From Pedococcus dokdonensis (GTDB lineage Bacteria > Actinomycetota > Actinomycetes > Actinomycetales > Dermatophilaceae): a stretch of 64,000 bases of DNA. Where the stretch lies: contig NZ_LT629711.1 in assembly GCF_900104525.1 (NCBI RefSeq), positions 1,116,001 to 1,180,000 of the forward strand, in the 5' to 3' direction. How positions within the stretch are numbered: position 1 is the stretch's first letter; each line of letters starts with the position of its first letter. The position numbers were made by a program, and so were the translations under genes. Shown in pieces: positions 16,655 through 28,666 of this stretch. The notes under the pieces were generated by a model. The model was not told where the DNA came from. It ran no database searches and worked only from the letters and a program-made list of their open reading frames with translations.

Positions 16655-17583
16655 CAGAAGTACCCCTGCTTCTTGCGGTCCTCCATGGCGGCCTCGGACA
16701 TCCGGTCGTCCGCCCGGGTGGCACCGCGCTCGGTGAGGCGCGACGCGGCCAGCTCGAGGATCACCCCGGCGACGTCGGTGGCGTCGGAGTCGACCGCGCC
16801 GGTGCAGCTCATGTCGCCGACCGTGCGGTAGCGGACCGTGCGCGTCTCGACCTGCTCGGACTCCTTCGGGCCACCCCAGTCGCCCGCCGACAGCCACATC
16901 CCGTCGCGGGCGAACACCTCGCGTGAGTGGGCGTAGTAGAGATCGGGCAGCGCGATCTCCTCGCGCTCGATGTAGCGCCAGACGTCGAGCTCGGTCCAGT
17001 TGGAGAGGGGGAACACGCGGACGTGCTCGCCGGGGGCGTGCTTGCCGTTGTAGAGGTCCCAGAGCTCCGGCCGCTGCCGTCGCGGGTCCCACGCCCCGAA
17101 CGCGTCACGCAGGCTGAACACCCGCTCCTTGGCGCGGGCCTTCTCCTCGTCGCGGCGACCCCCGCCGAAGACCGCGTCGAACCTGCCCGCCTCGATGGCG
17201 TCCAGCAGCGGCACGGTCTGGAGCGGGTTGCGCGTGCCGTCCGGGCGCTCGCGCAGCCGGCCGTCGTCGATGTAGTCCTGCACGTGCGCCACCACGAGCC
17301 GCACGCCGAGCCGGTCGACGGTGGCGTCGCGGTAGTCGAGGACCTCAGGGAAGTTGTGGCCGGTGTCGACGTGCAGCAAGGCGAAGGGCAGCGGGGCGGG
17401 CGCGAAGGCCTTGAGCGCCAGGTGCACCATGACCACCGAGTCCTTGCCACCCGAGAAGAGGATGACCGGTCGCTCGAACTCTCCCGCGACCTCACGGAAG
17501 ATGTGGATCGCCTCCGACTCCAGGTGGTCGAGGTGGTCGAGGGTGTATTGGTCGGGCAGCGCCCGCGCGGCAGTGGTCGTCAT
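16654..17583 (-). CDS. cysD: Sulfate adenylyltransferase subunit 2 CysD
   Basis: A 309-residue ATP pyrophosphatase-type enzyme, the catalytic subunit of ATP sulfurylase. The PP-loop SGGKDS is at residues 44-49, followed by HVDTGHNFPEVLDYRD and FGGGRRDEEKARAKERVFS as in CysD. It ends with DRMSEAAMEDRKKQGYF, the standard C-terminus of the family. It overlaps cysH by 4 bases (ATGA) and cysN by one base. Confidence 0.96.
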   Translation of the reverse strand: MTTTAARALPDQYTLDHLDHLESEAIHIFREVAGEFERPVILFSGGKDSVVMVHLALKAFAPAPLPFALLHVDTGHNFPEVLDYRDATVDRLGVRLVVAHVQDYIDDGRLRERPDGTRNPLQTVPLLDAIEAGRFDAVFGGGRRDEEKARAKERVFSLRDAFGAWDPRRQRPELWDLYNGKHAPGEHVRVFPLSNWTELDVWRYIEREEIALPDLYYAHSREVFARDGMWLSAGDWGGPKESEQVETRTVRYRTVGDMSCTGAVDSDATDVAGVILELAASRLTERGATRADDRMSEAAMEDRKKQGYF

Positions 17584-18326
17584 GTGTGCAACCCGCATTC
17601 GGTCTTGTCCTGGCCGGCCCAGCGACCGGCCCTGGCGTCCTCGCCCTCGGCGACCGGCCGGGTGCAGGGGGCGCAGCCGATCGAGGCGTATCCCTCCTGC
17701 CGCAGGGGGTTGAGGAACACCCCGTGCTCCGCGACGTAACGGTCGACGTCGTCGTCGCTCCACCCGGCGATCGGGTTGAGCTTCACCATCCGGCGCTTCT
17801 CGTCCCACCCGACGACCCCGATGTCGGTGCGGGTCGGCGCGTCCACCCGGCGCATGCCCGTCACCCAGGCCTCGTGGGTCGACAGCGCGCGGTTGAGCGG
17901 CTCCACCTTGCGCATCGCGCAGCAGGCGTTGGGGTCACGGTCGTGCAGCCTGGGGCCGTGCTCCGCGTCCTGCTGGGCCACCGTGAGCAGGGGCAGGATC
18001 GTGCGGATCTTCAGCGGCAGCATGGCTTCGTACGCGTCGCGGGTGCCGAGCGTCTCCACGAAGTGGTAGCCGGTGTCGAGGAAGAACACGTCGGCGCCGG
18101 GGATGGTGGTGCCGACCAGGTGCACGAGGACCTCGTCGCCCATCGACGAGGCGACGGTGAGGTGATCGCCGAAGGTCTCGTGCGCCCAGCGCAGCACCTG
18201 CCGCGCCAGCTCGACGCGCTCCTCGTATGCCGTGCCGCTCGCCTCGAGGGCGTCGAAGCGCTCGGCCCCGTCGTCGGCGAGGGCGTGCAGCCGGTCGGCC
18301 GGACGGGTGTCGTTGGCGACGGTCAT
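17580..18326 (-). CDS. cysH: Adenylyl-sulfate (APS) reductase CysH
   Basis: A 248-residue reductase that turns activated sulfate into sulfite using thioredoxin-type electrons. It carries Cys135-Cys136 (NACCAMRKVEPL) and Cys218/Cys221 (GCAPCTRP), the ligands of a [4Fe-4S] cluster that mark APS reductases as opposed to PAPS reductases. The redox-active cysteine is Cys244 in the terminal ECGLH. AGGAGGGG lies about 7 bases before the ATG at 18326. The APS preference fits the absence of an APS kinase gene. Both ends overlap neighbours by 4 bases. Confidence 0.94.
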   Translation of the reverse strand: MTVANDTRPADRLHALADDGAERFDALEASGTAYEERVELARQVLRWAHETFGDHLTVASSMGDEVLVHLVGTTIPGADVFFLDTGYHFVETLGTRDAYEAMLPLKIRTILPLLTVAQQDAEHGPRLHDRDPNACCAMRKVEPLNRALSTHEAWVTGMRRVDAPTRTDIGVVGWDEKRRMVKLNPIAGWSDDDVDRYVAEHGVFLNPLRQEGYASIGCAPCTRPVAEGEDARAGRWAGQDKTECGLHT

Positions 18327-18526
18327 GACCGCCCCTCCTGGAGCTCGGCTTCCTCCCGGAGGCGGCCCGGGATGCGGGTGGTGTCGACGGTGGCCAGCTG
18401 CACGGTGAAGACCCGGGCGCACGCGTTGCAGCGCCAGCCGCCCTGCGGCTCCTCGACGGGGCGCAGGTCCTCCTCGGCGCAGAACGGGCAGTAGTAGATG
18501 ACGCTGGCGCGGGGGCTGTCGCTCAT
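18323..18526 (-). CDS. Small zinc-ribbon protein in the sulfate operon
   Basis: A 67-residue protein with CPFC (Cys13, Cys16) and CNAC (Cys33, Cys36), the four-cysteine layout of a zinc ribbon or rubredoxin-like knuckle; only about 30 residues lie in the metal-binding core. It overlaps the stop of the sulfite reductase gene and the start of cysH by 4 bases each, so it is made together with them. I do not know a characterised function. A role as an electron-transfer or metal-handling partner of Sir or CysH is only a guess from position. Confidence 0.72.
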   Translation of the reverse strand: MSDSPRASVIYYCPFCAEEDLRPVEEPQGGWRCNACARVFTVQLATVDTTRIPGRLREEAELQEGRS

Positions 18527-20199
18527 CGCAGGTCGTCCTCCTCGGCGCGGTGCGCCCAGTGCGCGAACGACTCGTCGCCCTCGCGCTGCTCGACGAACCG
18601 GCCGGCCAACCGCTCGACGTAGTCGGGCAGGTCCTCGGCGCGCACCTTGAGCGCACGCGTCTTGCGGGCCAGCTGTGGCTCGGTGCCGAGCCCTCCCCCG
18701 AGGTGGACCTGGAAGATCTCGACCAGGTTGCCGTCGTCGTCGGTCTGCACCATGCCCTTGAGGCCGACGTCGGCGACCTGGGTGCGGGCGCACGAGTTGG
18801 GGCACCCGTTGATGTGGATCGAGAACGGCACGTCCCAGTCAGGCAGCCGGCGCTCCATCTCGGCGATGACGGTGTGCGCGCGGGCCTTGGTCTCGACCAG
18901 GGCCAGCTTGCAGAACTCGATGCCGGTGCAGGCCATCAGACCGCGACGCCACTCGCTCGGGGCGGTCGGCAGGCCGAGCCCGTCGAGACCCGCGGTGAGG
19001 GCGGCGACCTCCCGCTGGGGCACGTCGAGCACCAGCAGCTTCTGGTGCGCGGTGAGCCGCACCCGGCCGGAGCCGTGCTTGGCCGCCAGCTCCGCGACGG
19101 CATACAGGGTCGTGCCGCTCACGCGGCCCGCGATGGGCGCGACCCCGACCCAGAACTTCCCGTCCTGCTGGGGGTGGACCCCGACGTGGTCACGGCGGTG
19201 CTCGCTCGGGGCCTGCGGGGCGGGGCCGTCGAGGAGGACGCGCTTGAGGTAGTCGTTCTGGAGGACGTCGCGGAACTTCTCCGGACCCCAGTCGGCCATC
19301 AGGAACTTGAGGCGCGCCCGGTTGCGCAGCCGCCGGTAGCCGTGGTCACGGAAGATCGAGACGACGCCCTTCCACACGTCGGGCACGTCCTCGAGGGCGA
19401 CCCACACGCCGAGGCGTTGCGCGAACATCGGGTTGGTCGAGAGTCCCCCGCCCACCCAGACGTCGAACCCCGGCCCGTGCTCCGGGTGCTCGACACCCAC
19501 GAACGAGATGTCGTTGACCTCGTGCGCGACGTCGAGGCTCGGGCTGCCCGAGATCGCGGTCTTGAACTTGCGCGGCAGGTTGGAGAACTCGGGGCTGCCG
19601 ATGTAGCGGTCGAGGATCTGCCGGACGGCGGGGGTGCCGTCGATGACCTCGTCCGCAGCGATGCCGGCGACCGGCGACCCCAGGATGACGCGCGGGGTGT
19701 CACCACAGGCCTCGGCCGTCGTGAGGCCCACGGACTCGAGCCGCTCCCAGATCTCGGGCACGTCCTCGACCCGGATCCAGTGCAGCTGGATGTTCTGGCG
19801 GTCGGTGACGTCGGCCGTGTCCCGGGCGAACTCGCGGCTGATCTCGGCGACGGTCCGCAGCTGGTCGGCGTCGAGGGCGCCGCCGTCGCTGCGGACGCGG
19901 AGCATGAAGTACTCGGCGTCGAGCTCACTGGGGTCGAGCGTCGCGGTCTTGCCGCCGTCGATCCCGGGCTTGCGCTGGGTGTAGAGGCCCCACCACCGCA
20001 TCCGGCCGCGCAGGTCCTCACCCGGGATGCTGGCGAAGCCCTCCTTCGAGTACACCTGCTCGATCCGCGCACGGACGTTGAGGCCGTCGTCCGCCTGCTT
20101 GAACTCCTCGTTCGCGTTCAGTGGCGTGCGGTCGCCGTCGGCCCAGGCGCCGGTCGCCTTGCCGGCCTGGCGCTGGGGTCGGGTGGGGGTCTGCGTCAC
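18523..20199 (-). CDS. sir: Ferredoxin-dependent sulfite (nitrite/sulfite) reductase
   Basis: A 558-residue siroheme and [4Fe-4S] enzyme of the NirA/Sir family. The cluster cysteines are Cys424 and Cys430 (CTGIEFC) and Cys466 and Cys470 (CPNSC), the last also binding siroheme. Two ferredoxin-like half-domains precede them (DRQNIQLHW near residue 132, and VRLTAHQKLLVLDVP near residue 385). Since it heads an operon with cysH, cysD and cysN, sulfite is the likely substrate, giving sulfide; nitrite reductases look alike. Translation starts at ATG 20199, and an AT-rich palindrome lies just upstream. Confidence 0.93.
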   Translation of the reverse strand: MTQTPTRPQRQAGKATGAWADGDRTPLNANEEFKQADDGLNVRARIEQVYSKEGFASIPGEDLRGRMRWWGLYTQRKPGIDGGKTATLDPSELDAEYFMLRVRSDGGALDADQLRTVAEISREFARDTADVTDRQNIQLHWIRVEDVPEIWERLESVGLTTAEACGDTPRVILGSPVAGIAADEVIDGTPAVRQILDRYIGSPEFSNLPRKFKTAISGSPSLDVAHEVNDISFVGVEHPEHGPGFDVWVGGGLSTNPMFAQRLGVWVALEDVPDVWKGVVSIFRDHGYRRLRNRARLKFLMADWGPEKFRDVLQNDYLKRVLLDGPAPQAPSEHRRDHVGVHPQQDGKFWVGVAPIAGRVSGTTLYAVAELAAKHGSGRVRLTAHQKLLVLDVPQREVAALTAGLDGLGLPTAPSEWRRGLMACTGIEFCKLALVETKARAHTVIAEMERRLPDWDVPFSIHINGCPNSCARTQVADVGLKGMVQTDDDGNLVEIFQVHLGGGLGTEPQLARKTRALKVRAEDLPDYVERLAGRFVEQREGDESFAHWAHRAEEDDLR

Positions 20200-20220
20200 C
20201 CCACCATTCTGCCCATTCGC

Positions 20221-20235
20221 TTATGCATTGCATAA
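20221..20235 (-). promoter_or_regulatory. Palindromic operator and promoter of the sulfate-assimilation operon
   Basis: TTATGCA (20221-20227) and TGCATAA (20229-20235) form a 15-base palindrome 21 bases upstream of the sir start codon. On the minus strand, TTGCGG about 16 bases farther upstream could serve as -35, with TATGCA within the palindrome as -10. A repressor bound here would block transcription. The binding protein is unknown; AT-rich dyads of this kind are used by Rrf2 and GntR families, among others. Confidence 0.55.
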
Positions 20236-20298
20236 CCGTCCATTATCCGACCGCAATCCCCACCAAACCGGTGGGTATGCCGTGGCGACCAGCGCGTT

Positions 20299-20417
20299 GC
20301 GCCAACTCGCCTTGTGCATGAGTCAGCTCCGGAGGGCGTGGCGCCAACTCGCCTTGTGCATGAGTCAGCTCCGGAGGGCGTGGCGCTAACTCGCCTTGTG
20401 CATGAGTCAGCTCCGGA
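20299..20417. repeat. Tandem 42-bp direct repeats, 2.8 copies
   Basis: Copies lie at 20299-20340, 20341-20382 and 20383-20417. The first two are identical; the third has one C-to-T change near its start (20387) and is truncated at 35 bases. Each unit holds CCAACTCGCC, TTGTGCATGAGTCAGC and the palindrome CTCCGGAG. The array fills the space between the sulfate operon promoter and the stop codon of the ABC-F gene at 20428. The 42-base period keeps a frame open on both strands, but I see no start signal and do not think it is coding. Confidence 0.9.
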
Positions 20418-20427
20418 CGAAGCGGGG

Positions 20428-22029
<1,602 letters not shown>

Positions 22030-22182
22030 GACGGAACTCCAGACATCACGAACGGGGGCGGAGGCGCTCCGACGAGTTGCGGATGCGCCGCTCAGCGGCT
22101 GAGATCACTAGTCTAACGGGCACGGTGGCCCACCCGGGACAGCCGTGCAGCGCAGCGACCCGCCCACCACCGCGGAGGCCAG

Positions 22183-23109
22183 ATGAGCTTCAACGACGAC
22201 GTCAAGATCGACTCCTCCCAGGTCGGGTCTGGCGGCAGCGGTGGCTCCCCCGGCGGCATGGTCGTCGGCGGCGGCATCGGCGGCATCATCCTGCTGATCA
22301 TCGCGCTCATCTTCGGCATCAACCCCAGCGACCTCCCCACCAACCCGGGGGGTGGCTCGCCCGACCAGGGTCAGGTCCAGCCCGGCGGCACCGAACAGGA
22401 CTCCGAGCTGGCCAACTGCAAGACCGGGGCCGACGCCAACAAGAGCGACGCCTGCCGGGTCAAGGCCACCGTCCTGGCCGTCAACACCTTCTGGTCGCAG
22501 GAGCTGCCGAAGTACAAGCGCGAGTACACCCCGGCCACGACGATCCTCTACAACGGCTCGACGCAGTCGCAGTGCGGCACCGCGAGCAACCAGGTGGGCC
22601 CGTTCTACTGCCCGCTGGACAAGCAGGTCTACATCGACGCGAGCTTCTTCCAGATCCTCAGCGACCAGTTCGGGTCGAGCAGTGGTCCCCTGGCCCAGGA
22701 GTACGTCGTCGCACACGAGTACGGCCACCACGTCCAGGACATCCTCGGTCTCCTCGACGAGGCGCAGAAGGACCCCAAGGGCGAGCAGAGCGGCGGCGTC
22801 CGGATCGAGCTGATGGCCGACTGCCTCGCCGGGGTCTGGGCCAACCACGCCACCGAGACCAAGGGCGAGAGCACCAAGGGTGGCGATGTCGCCTTCCTCA
22901 AGCCGTTGACCGACAAGGACATCAAGGACGCCCTGTCGGCGGCGTCCTCGGTGGGCGACGACCGGATCCAGGAGAAGACCCAGGGCCGGGTCAGCCCGGA
23001 GTCCTGGACCCACGGCTCCGCCGAGGCGCGGCAGCGGTGGTTCACCACCGGCTACAAGTCGGGCGACCTCAACCAGTGCGACACGCTCAGCCCTGACACG
23101 GTGGAGTAG
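22183..23109 (+). CDS. YpfJ-type neutral zinc metallopeptidase
   Basis: A 308-residue protein of the YpfJ/PF04228 family. After a Gly/Ser-rich cytoplasmic start comes one membrane helix (about residues 28-46, GGIGGIILLIIALIFGI), a Pro/Gly linker, and an extracellular domain with HEYGHH at residues 178-183 and the downstream ELMADCLAGVWA that supplies the third zinc ligand. It is therefore a membrane-anchored zinc protein with a probable peptidase role; substrates are unknown for the family. TAGTCT at 22109-22114 could be its -10, giving a leader of some 60 bases. It converges with the next gene. Confidence 0.9.
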   Translation: MSFNDDVKIDSSQVGSGGSGGSPGGMVVGGGIGGIILLIIALIFGINPSDLPTNPGGGSPDQGQVQPGGTEQDSELANCKTGADANKSDACRVKATVLAVNTFWSQELPKYKREYTPATTILYNGSTQSQCGTASNQVGPFYCPLDKQVYIDASFFQILSDQFGSSSGPLAQEYVVAHEYGHHVQDILGLLDEAQKDPKGEQSGGVRIELMADCLAGVWANHATETKGESTKGGDVAFLKPLTDKDIKDALSAASSVGDDRIQEKTQGRVSPESWTHGSAEARQRWFTTGYKSGDLNQCDTLSPDTVE

Positions 23110-23124
23110 CCGCGGCGACGGGCG

Positions 23125-23490
23125 TCAGTCGTCCTTCGTGCCCGGGTGCGCCTTGTCGAGCTCCTGCAGCAGCCGGTGGGCGGCCAGCTCGACGTCCTTG
23201 TGGCGCCACTCCGACGCGCGGTAGACGCAGGCGATCAGGGCACTGCGGTGGACCTTGCTGAAGTCGCCGTAGACGAACGCGTGCCGGGCCTTGGTCTGGT
23301 CGTTGGCCCCCTCGGTGAGTCCGAGGAACCACGCCGGGTAGTCGTCCCAGCCGTGCTCCTCGAGGAAGGCGTTGTCGGTGTCGGCGTCAGGCTGGACGCG
23401 CCCCCAGTCGCTGTCGAGCACGACCTTGCCGGCCTTGATCAGGTCGCGGCAGTGCCGCACGGCCGCCCGGTTGACTTTGTACTTCGCCAT
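23125..23490 (-). CDS. Conserved protein of unknown function
   Basis: A 121-residue soluble protein starting MAKYKVNRAAVRHCRDLI, rich in tryptophan and charged residues (DSDWGRVQPDAD, GWDDYPAWFLG, RASEWRHKDVELAAHRLL). I recognise it as a type often present in actinobacteria but cannot name a function; there are no membrane segments or known catalytic motifs. Its start lies 7 bases after the stop of the VLRF1 gene, so they are probably co-transcribed. Confidence 0.8.
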   Translation of the reverse strand: MAKYKVNRAAVRHCRDLIKAGKVVLDSDWGRVQPDADTDNAFLEEHGWDDYPAWFLGLTEGANDQTKARHAFVYGDFSKVHRSALIACVYRASEWRHKDVELAAHRLLQELDKAHPGTKDD

Positions 23491-23497
23491 GCCGCCA

Positions 23498-24037
23498 TCA
23501 TGCGTCAGGTCGGTCCTCGATGGTCACCCGAACTGCGCGGCCGCGCTTGACCGCCTCCTCGAGCACGTCTCGGCGCGGGTCGGGCAGGTCGTAGAGCTCG
23601 CGCCGCGGCAGTGCGTCGAGGTGCGCCAGCCGAGGGTCGTCGAGGACTGCGCGCACCAGCGCCCTGTCTCCGCCGACCACGAGAGCGACGGGTATGCCGC
23701 GCGGCAGGATCCGCAGCGTGTGCTCGGCGACCGCACGGACCAGCTCGTCAGCCTGGTTGCCACGCCGGCGGGCGAACCGCTGCTGGGACCAGCCGCCAGC
23801 CGCGGTGCGCGACTGCACGTGCCGCTTGCCCACCTTGGACTCGGTCAGGGCGGGTCCGTGGGCCAGCCCGACGGCATACCCGCCGCGGCGGACGAGGAGC
23901 ACCCCCAACGGGTCGTGCGGGAACTCGTCGTGATCGACCACCCGCTGGGGCGCGTCGGCGCCGGGGTTGTTGGCGGCGAACCGCTGGAGCCAGCCCTCGA
24001 GGCGCTCGGGGGCGACCTCGACGACGCGGGTGGTCAC
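23498..24037 (-). CDS. Actinobacterial VLRF1-type peptidyl-tRNA hydrolase
   Basis: A 179-residue protein whose centre reads KVGKRHVQSRTAAGGWSQ followed by QRFARRRGNQ. This is the hallmark of the VLRF1 family (Vms1-like release-factor fold), in which a conserved glutamine takes the part of the GGQ glutamine of release factors. Family members release stalled nascent chains from tRNA on ribosomal subunits during quality control. Its length fits the compact actinobacterial form. It follows the SUF operon by 16 bases and may be read through from it. Confidence 0.85.
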   Translation of the reverse strand: MTTRVVEVAPERLEGWLQRFAANNPGADAPQRVVDHDEFPHDPLGVLLVRRGGYAVGLAHGPALTESKVGKRHVQSRTAAGGWSQQRFARRRGNQADELVRAVAEHTLRILPRGIPVALVVGGDRALVRAVLDDPRLAHLDALPRRELYDLPDPRRDVLEEAVKRGRAVRVTIEDRPDA

Positions 24038-24053
24038 CGTGGTACGGGTGAGC

Positions 24054-24383
24054 TCAGAGGTTGAAGCCGAGGGCGCGCAGCTGCTCGCGGCCGTCGTCGG
24101 TGATCTTGTCGGGGCCCCACGGCGGCATCCACACCCAGTTGACGCGGTAGGACGCGACCAGGCCCTCGAGCGCCTGCGCGGTCTGGTCCTCGATCACGTC
24201 GGTCAGCGGGCAGGCCGCCGAGGTGAGCGTCATGTCGAGCACGGCGTGCTTCTGCGCGTCGACGGTGATGCCGTAGACGAGGCCGAGGTCGACGACGTTG
24301 ATGCCGAGCTCGGGGTCGACGACGTCGCGCATGGCCTCTTCGACGTCGGCGACGTTGGGGATGGCGGTGCTGGTGTCGCTCAT
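24054..24383 (-). CDS. sufT: Fe-S assembly factor SufT (DUF59/MIP18 family)
   Basis: A 109-residue DUF59 protein with VVDPELGINVVDLGLVYGI near residue 20 and TSAACPLTDVIEDQ near residue 53, the conserved cysteine motif of the family. It ends with VWMPPWGPDKITDDGREQL, as in SufT-type proteins. These proteins help mature Fe-S proteins and usually end SUF operons. The ATG at 24383 overlaps the sufU stop (ATGA), with AAGGAC upstream as ribosome site inside the sufU tail. Confidence 0.92.
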   Translation of the reverse strand: MSDTSTAIPNVADVEEAMRDVVDPELGINVVDLGLVYGITVDAQKHAVLDMTLTSAACPLTDVIEDQTAQALEGLVASYRVNWVWMPPWGPDKITDDGREQLRALGFNL

Positions 24384-24921
24384 GACTGGTCCTTGCTCGT
24401 CGTGGTGCTGGAGGTCGTGCTGCTGGTGGTTGTGCTGCTGGTGCTGGTGCTGGTGCTGGAGGTCGTGGTGCTGATGCTGGTGGTGTCGATGCCCGCTTGG
24501 TGCAACGCGTCGGTGAACGCCATCCATCCCAGCAGGGCGCACTTCACCCGGGCGGGGTACTTGCTGACCCCGGCGAAGGCGACACCGTCACCGATGACGT
24601 CCTCGTCTCCGGCATCGGCACCCTTGGAGGTGAGCATCGCGCGCATCGCCTCGTGGGTGGTCATCGCCTCGGCGACGGTGTGCCCGATGACCTCCTCGGC
24701 CAGCACGCTGGTGGAGGCCATCGAGATCGAGCAGCCGAGGGCGTCGTAGGAGATGTCGCGGACCACCGCGTCGCTCCCCGCACCCTCGACGTGGACGCGC
24801 AGGGTCACCTCATCGCCGCACGTCGGGTTGACGTGGTGCACCTCGGCGCCGAACGGCTCGCGCAGACCGGCGTGGTGCGGTCGCTTGGAGTGCTCGAGGA
24901 TGAGCTCCTGGTAGAGGTCCA

Positions 24922-24922
<1 letters not shown>
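24380..24922 (-). CDS. sufU: Fe-S scaffold/sulfur relay protein SufU
   Basis: A SufU protein that accepts sulfur from SufS. The zinc/sulfur ligands are Cys35 and Asp37 (CGDE), Cys64 (DALGCSISMAS) and Cys128 (KYPARVKCALLGW). The family usually ends near residue 146; here a tail of about 34 residues made almost wholly of Ser and Thr follows (147-180), encoded by a near-perfect ACC/AGC simple repeat that ends in the overlap with sufT. I see no function for the tail. The ATG at 24922 overlaps the sufS stop by one base. Confidence 0.93.
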
Positions 24923-27411
<2,489 letters not shown>

Positions 27412-27415
<4 letters not shown>

Positions 27416-28605
27416 GCGACGTCCTCGTCAGCCAGGCCGGGCACCGCGCCGAGCTCGGCGTCGATGACCTGCATCAGGTGCTCGGAGATCTCGGGGACGC
27501 CGATCCGGGCGACGATGCTGGCGAAGAAGCCACGGACCACCAGTCGGCGGGCGACGTCCGCGGGGATGCCGCGCGCCTGCAGGTAGAACAGCTGCTCGTC
27601 GTCGAAGCGCCCGGTCGCGGACGCGTGGCCGGCCCCCACGATCTCGCCGGTCTCGATCTCGAGGTTGGGGATCGAGTCGGCCCGCGCGCCGTCGGTGAGG
27701 ACGAGGTTGCGGTTGAGCTCGTAGGTGTCGGTCCCCTCCGCGCTGGCGCGGATCAGCACGTCGCCGACCCAGACGGTGTGCGCGGTGTCGCCCTGCAGGG
27801 CGCCCTTGTACTCGACGTTCGAGTGGCAGTGCGGTGCCTCGTGGTCGACGAAGAGCCGGTGCTCCTGGTGCTGACCCGCATCGGCGAAGTAGACGCCGAG
27901 ACCCTCGAAGGAGCCGCCCGGGCCGGCGTATCGCGCGTTGGTCGACACCCGCACGATCTCGCCCCCGAGCGTCACCGCGATGTGCCGCAGGTGGGCGTCG
28001 CGACCGATCAGGGCGTCGTTCTGGCTCACGTGGATCGCGTCGTCGTCCCACTCCTGCACGGTCACGAAGGTGAGGTCCGCGCCGTCGCCGACGGTGATCT
28101 CGACGTTCGCACCGCACTCGGCCGATCCGCGGTGCGTCAGCACGACGGTGGCCTTGCTGTGGTGGCCGGCGTCCACGACCAGGTGGCCGTTGACGCGGGC
28201 CAGGTCGGTGGCGGTGACCGTGATCCGAACCGGCTCGGTCAGCTCGGCCTCGGCCGGGATGCTGACCAGGGTGGCCTGCGGCTCACCGTCGAACGCGACG
28301 ACGGAGGCGCGGTCGGCGGGGACGAGCACGCCGGCGGACCGCGGGTCCACCTGGGTGGTGGTCACCTCGGCCGGGGCCTGCACGTCGACGGTCAGCTTGG
28401 CGGCGTCGGTCGGCGCGACCTGGAACAGCGAGGCCAGCCGGTCGACGGGAGTGAACCGCCACTCCTCCTCACGGCCACCGGGGACCGCGAAGTCGGCCAC
28501 GGCATACGAGGTCTTGCGCTCGGCCCTCGACTGGTCGGGGACGAACGCCGCCGCGGAGTCGGTGTGGGCGTCGTCGGTGGGGTTCTTCTGGGCCAGCAGG
28601 CTCAT
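27412..28605 (-). CDS. sufD: Fe-S scaffold component SufD
   Basis: A 397-residue SufB/SufD family protein made largely of beta-helix. It shows VVDAGHHSKATVVL in the middle, RLFVDHEAPHCHSNVEYKG and HASATGRFDDEQLFYLQARGIP, the SufD marks, with the C-terminal RLVVRGFFASIV. It forms the SufBC2D complex with SufB and SufC. It follows sufB by 61 bases. Confidence 0.95.
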
Positions 28606-28666
28606 CGGGTGGGATCCTCGCGCAGCATCTGGGGGCAGGGGGTGGTGGACGGAGCGTGGGTGTCGA

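Noticed and set aside
20299..20417. CRISPR array
   Set aside because: The repeats are directly adjacent with no spacers between them, there are fewer than three copies, and no cas gene is near.
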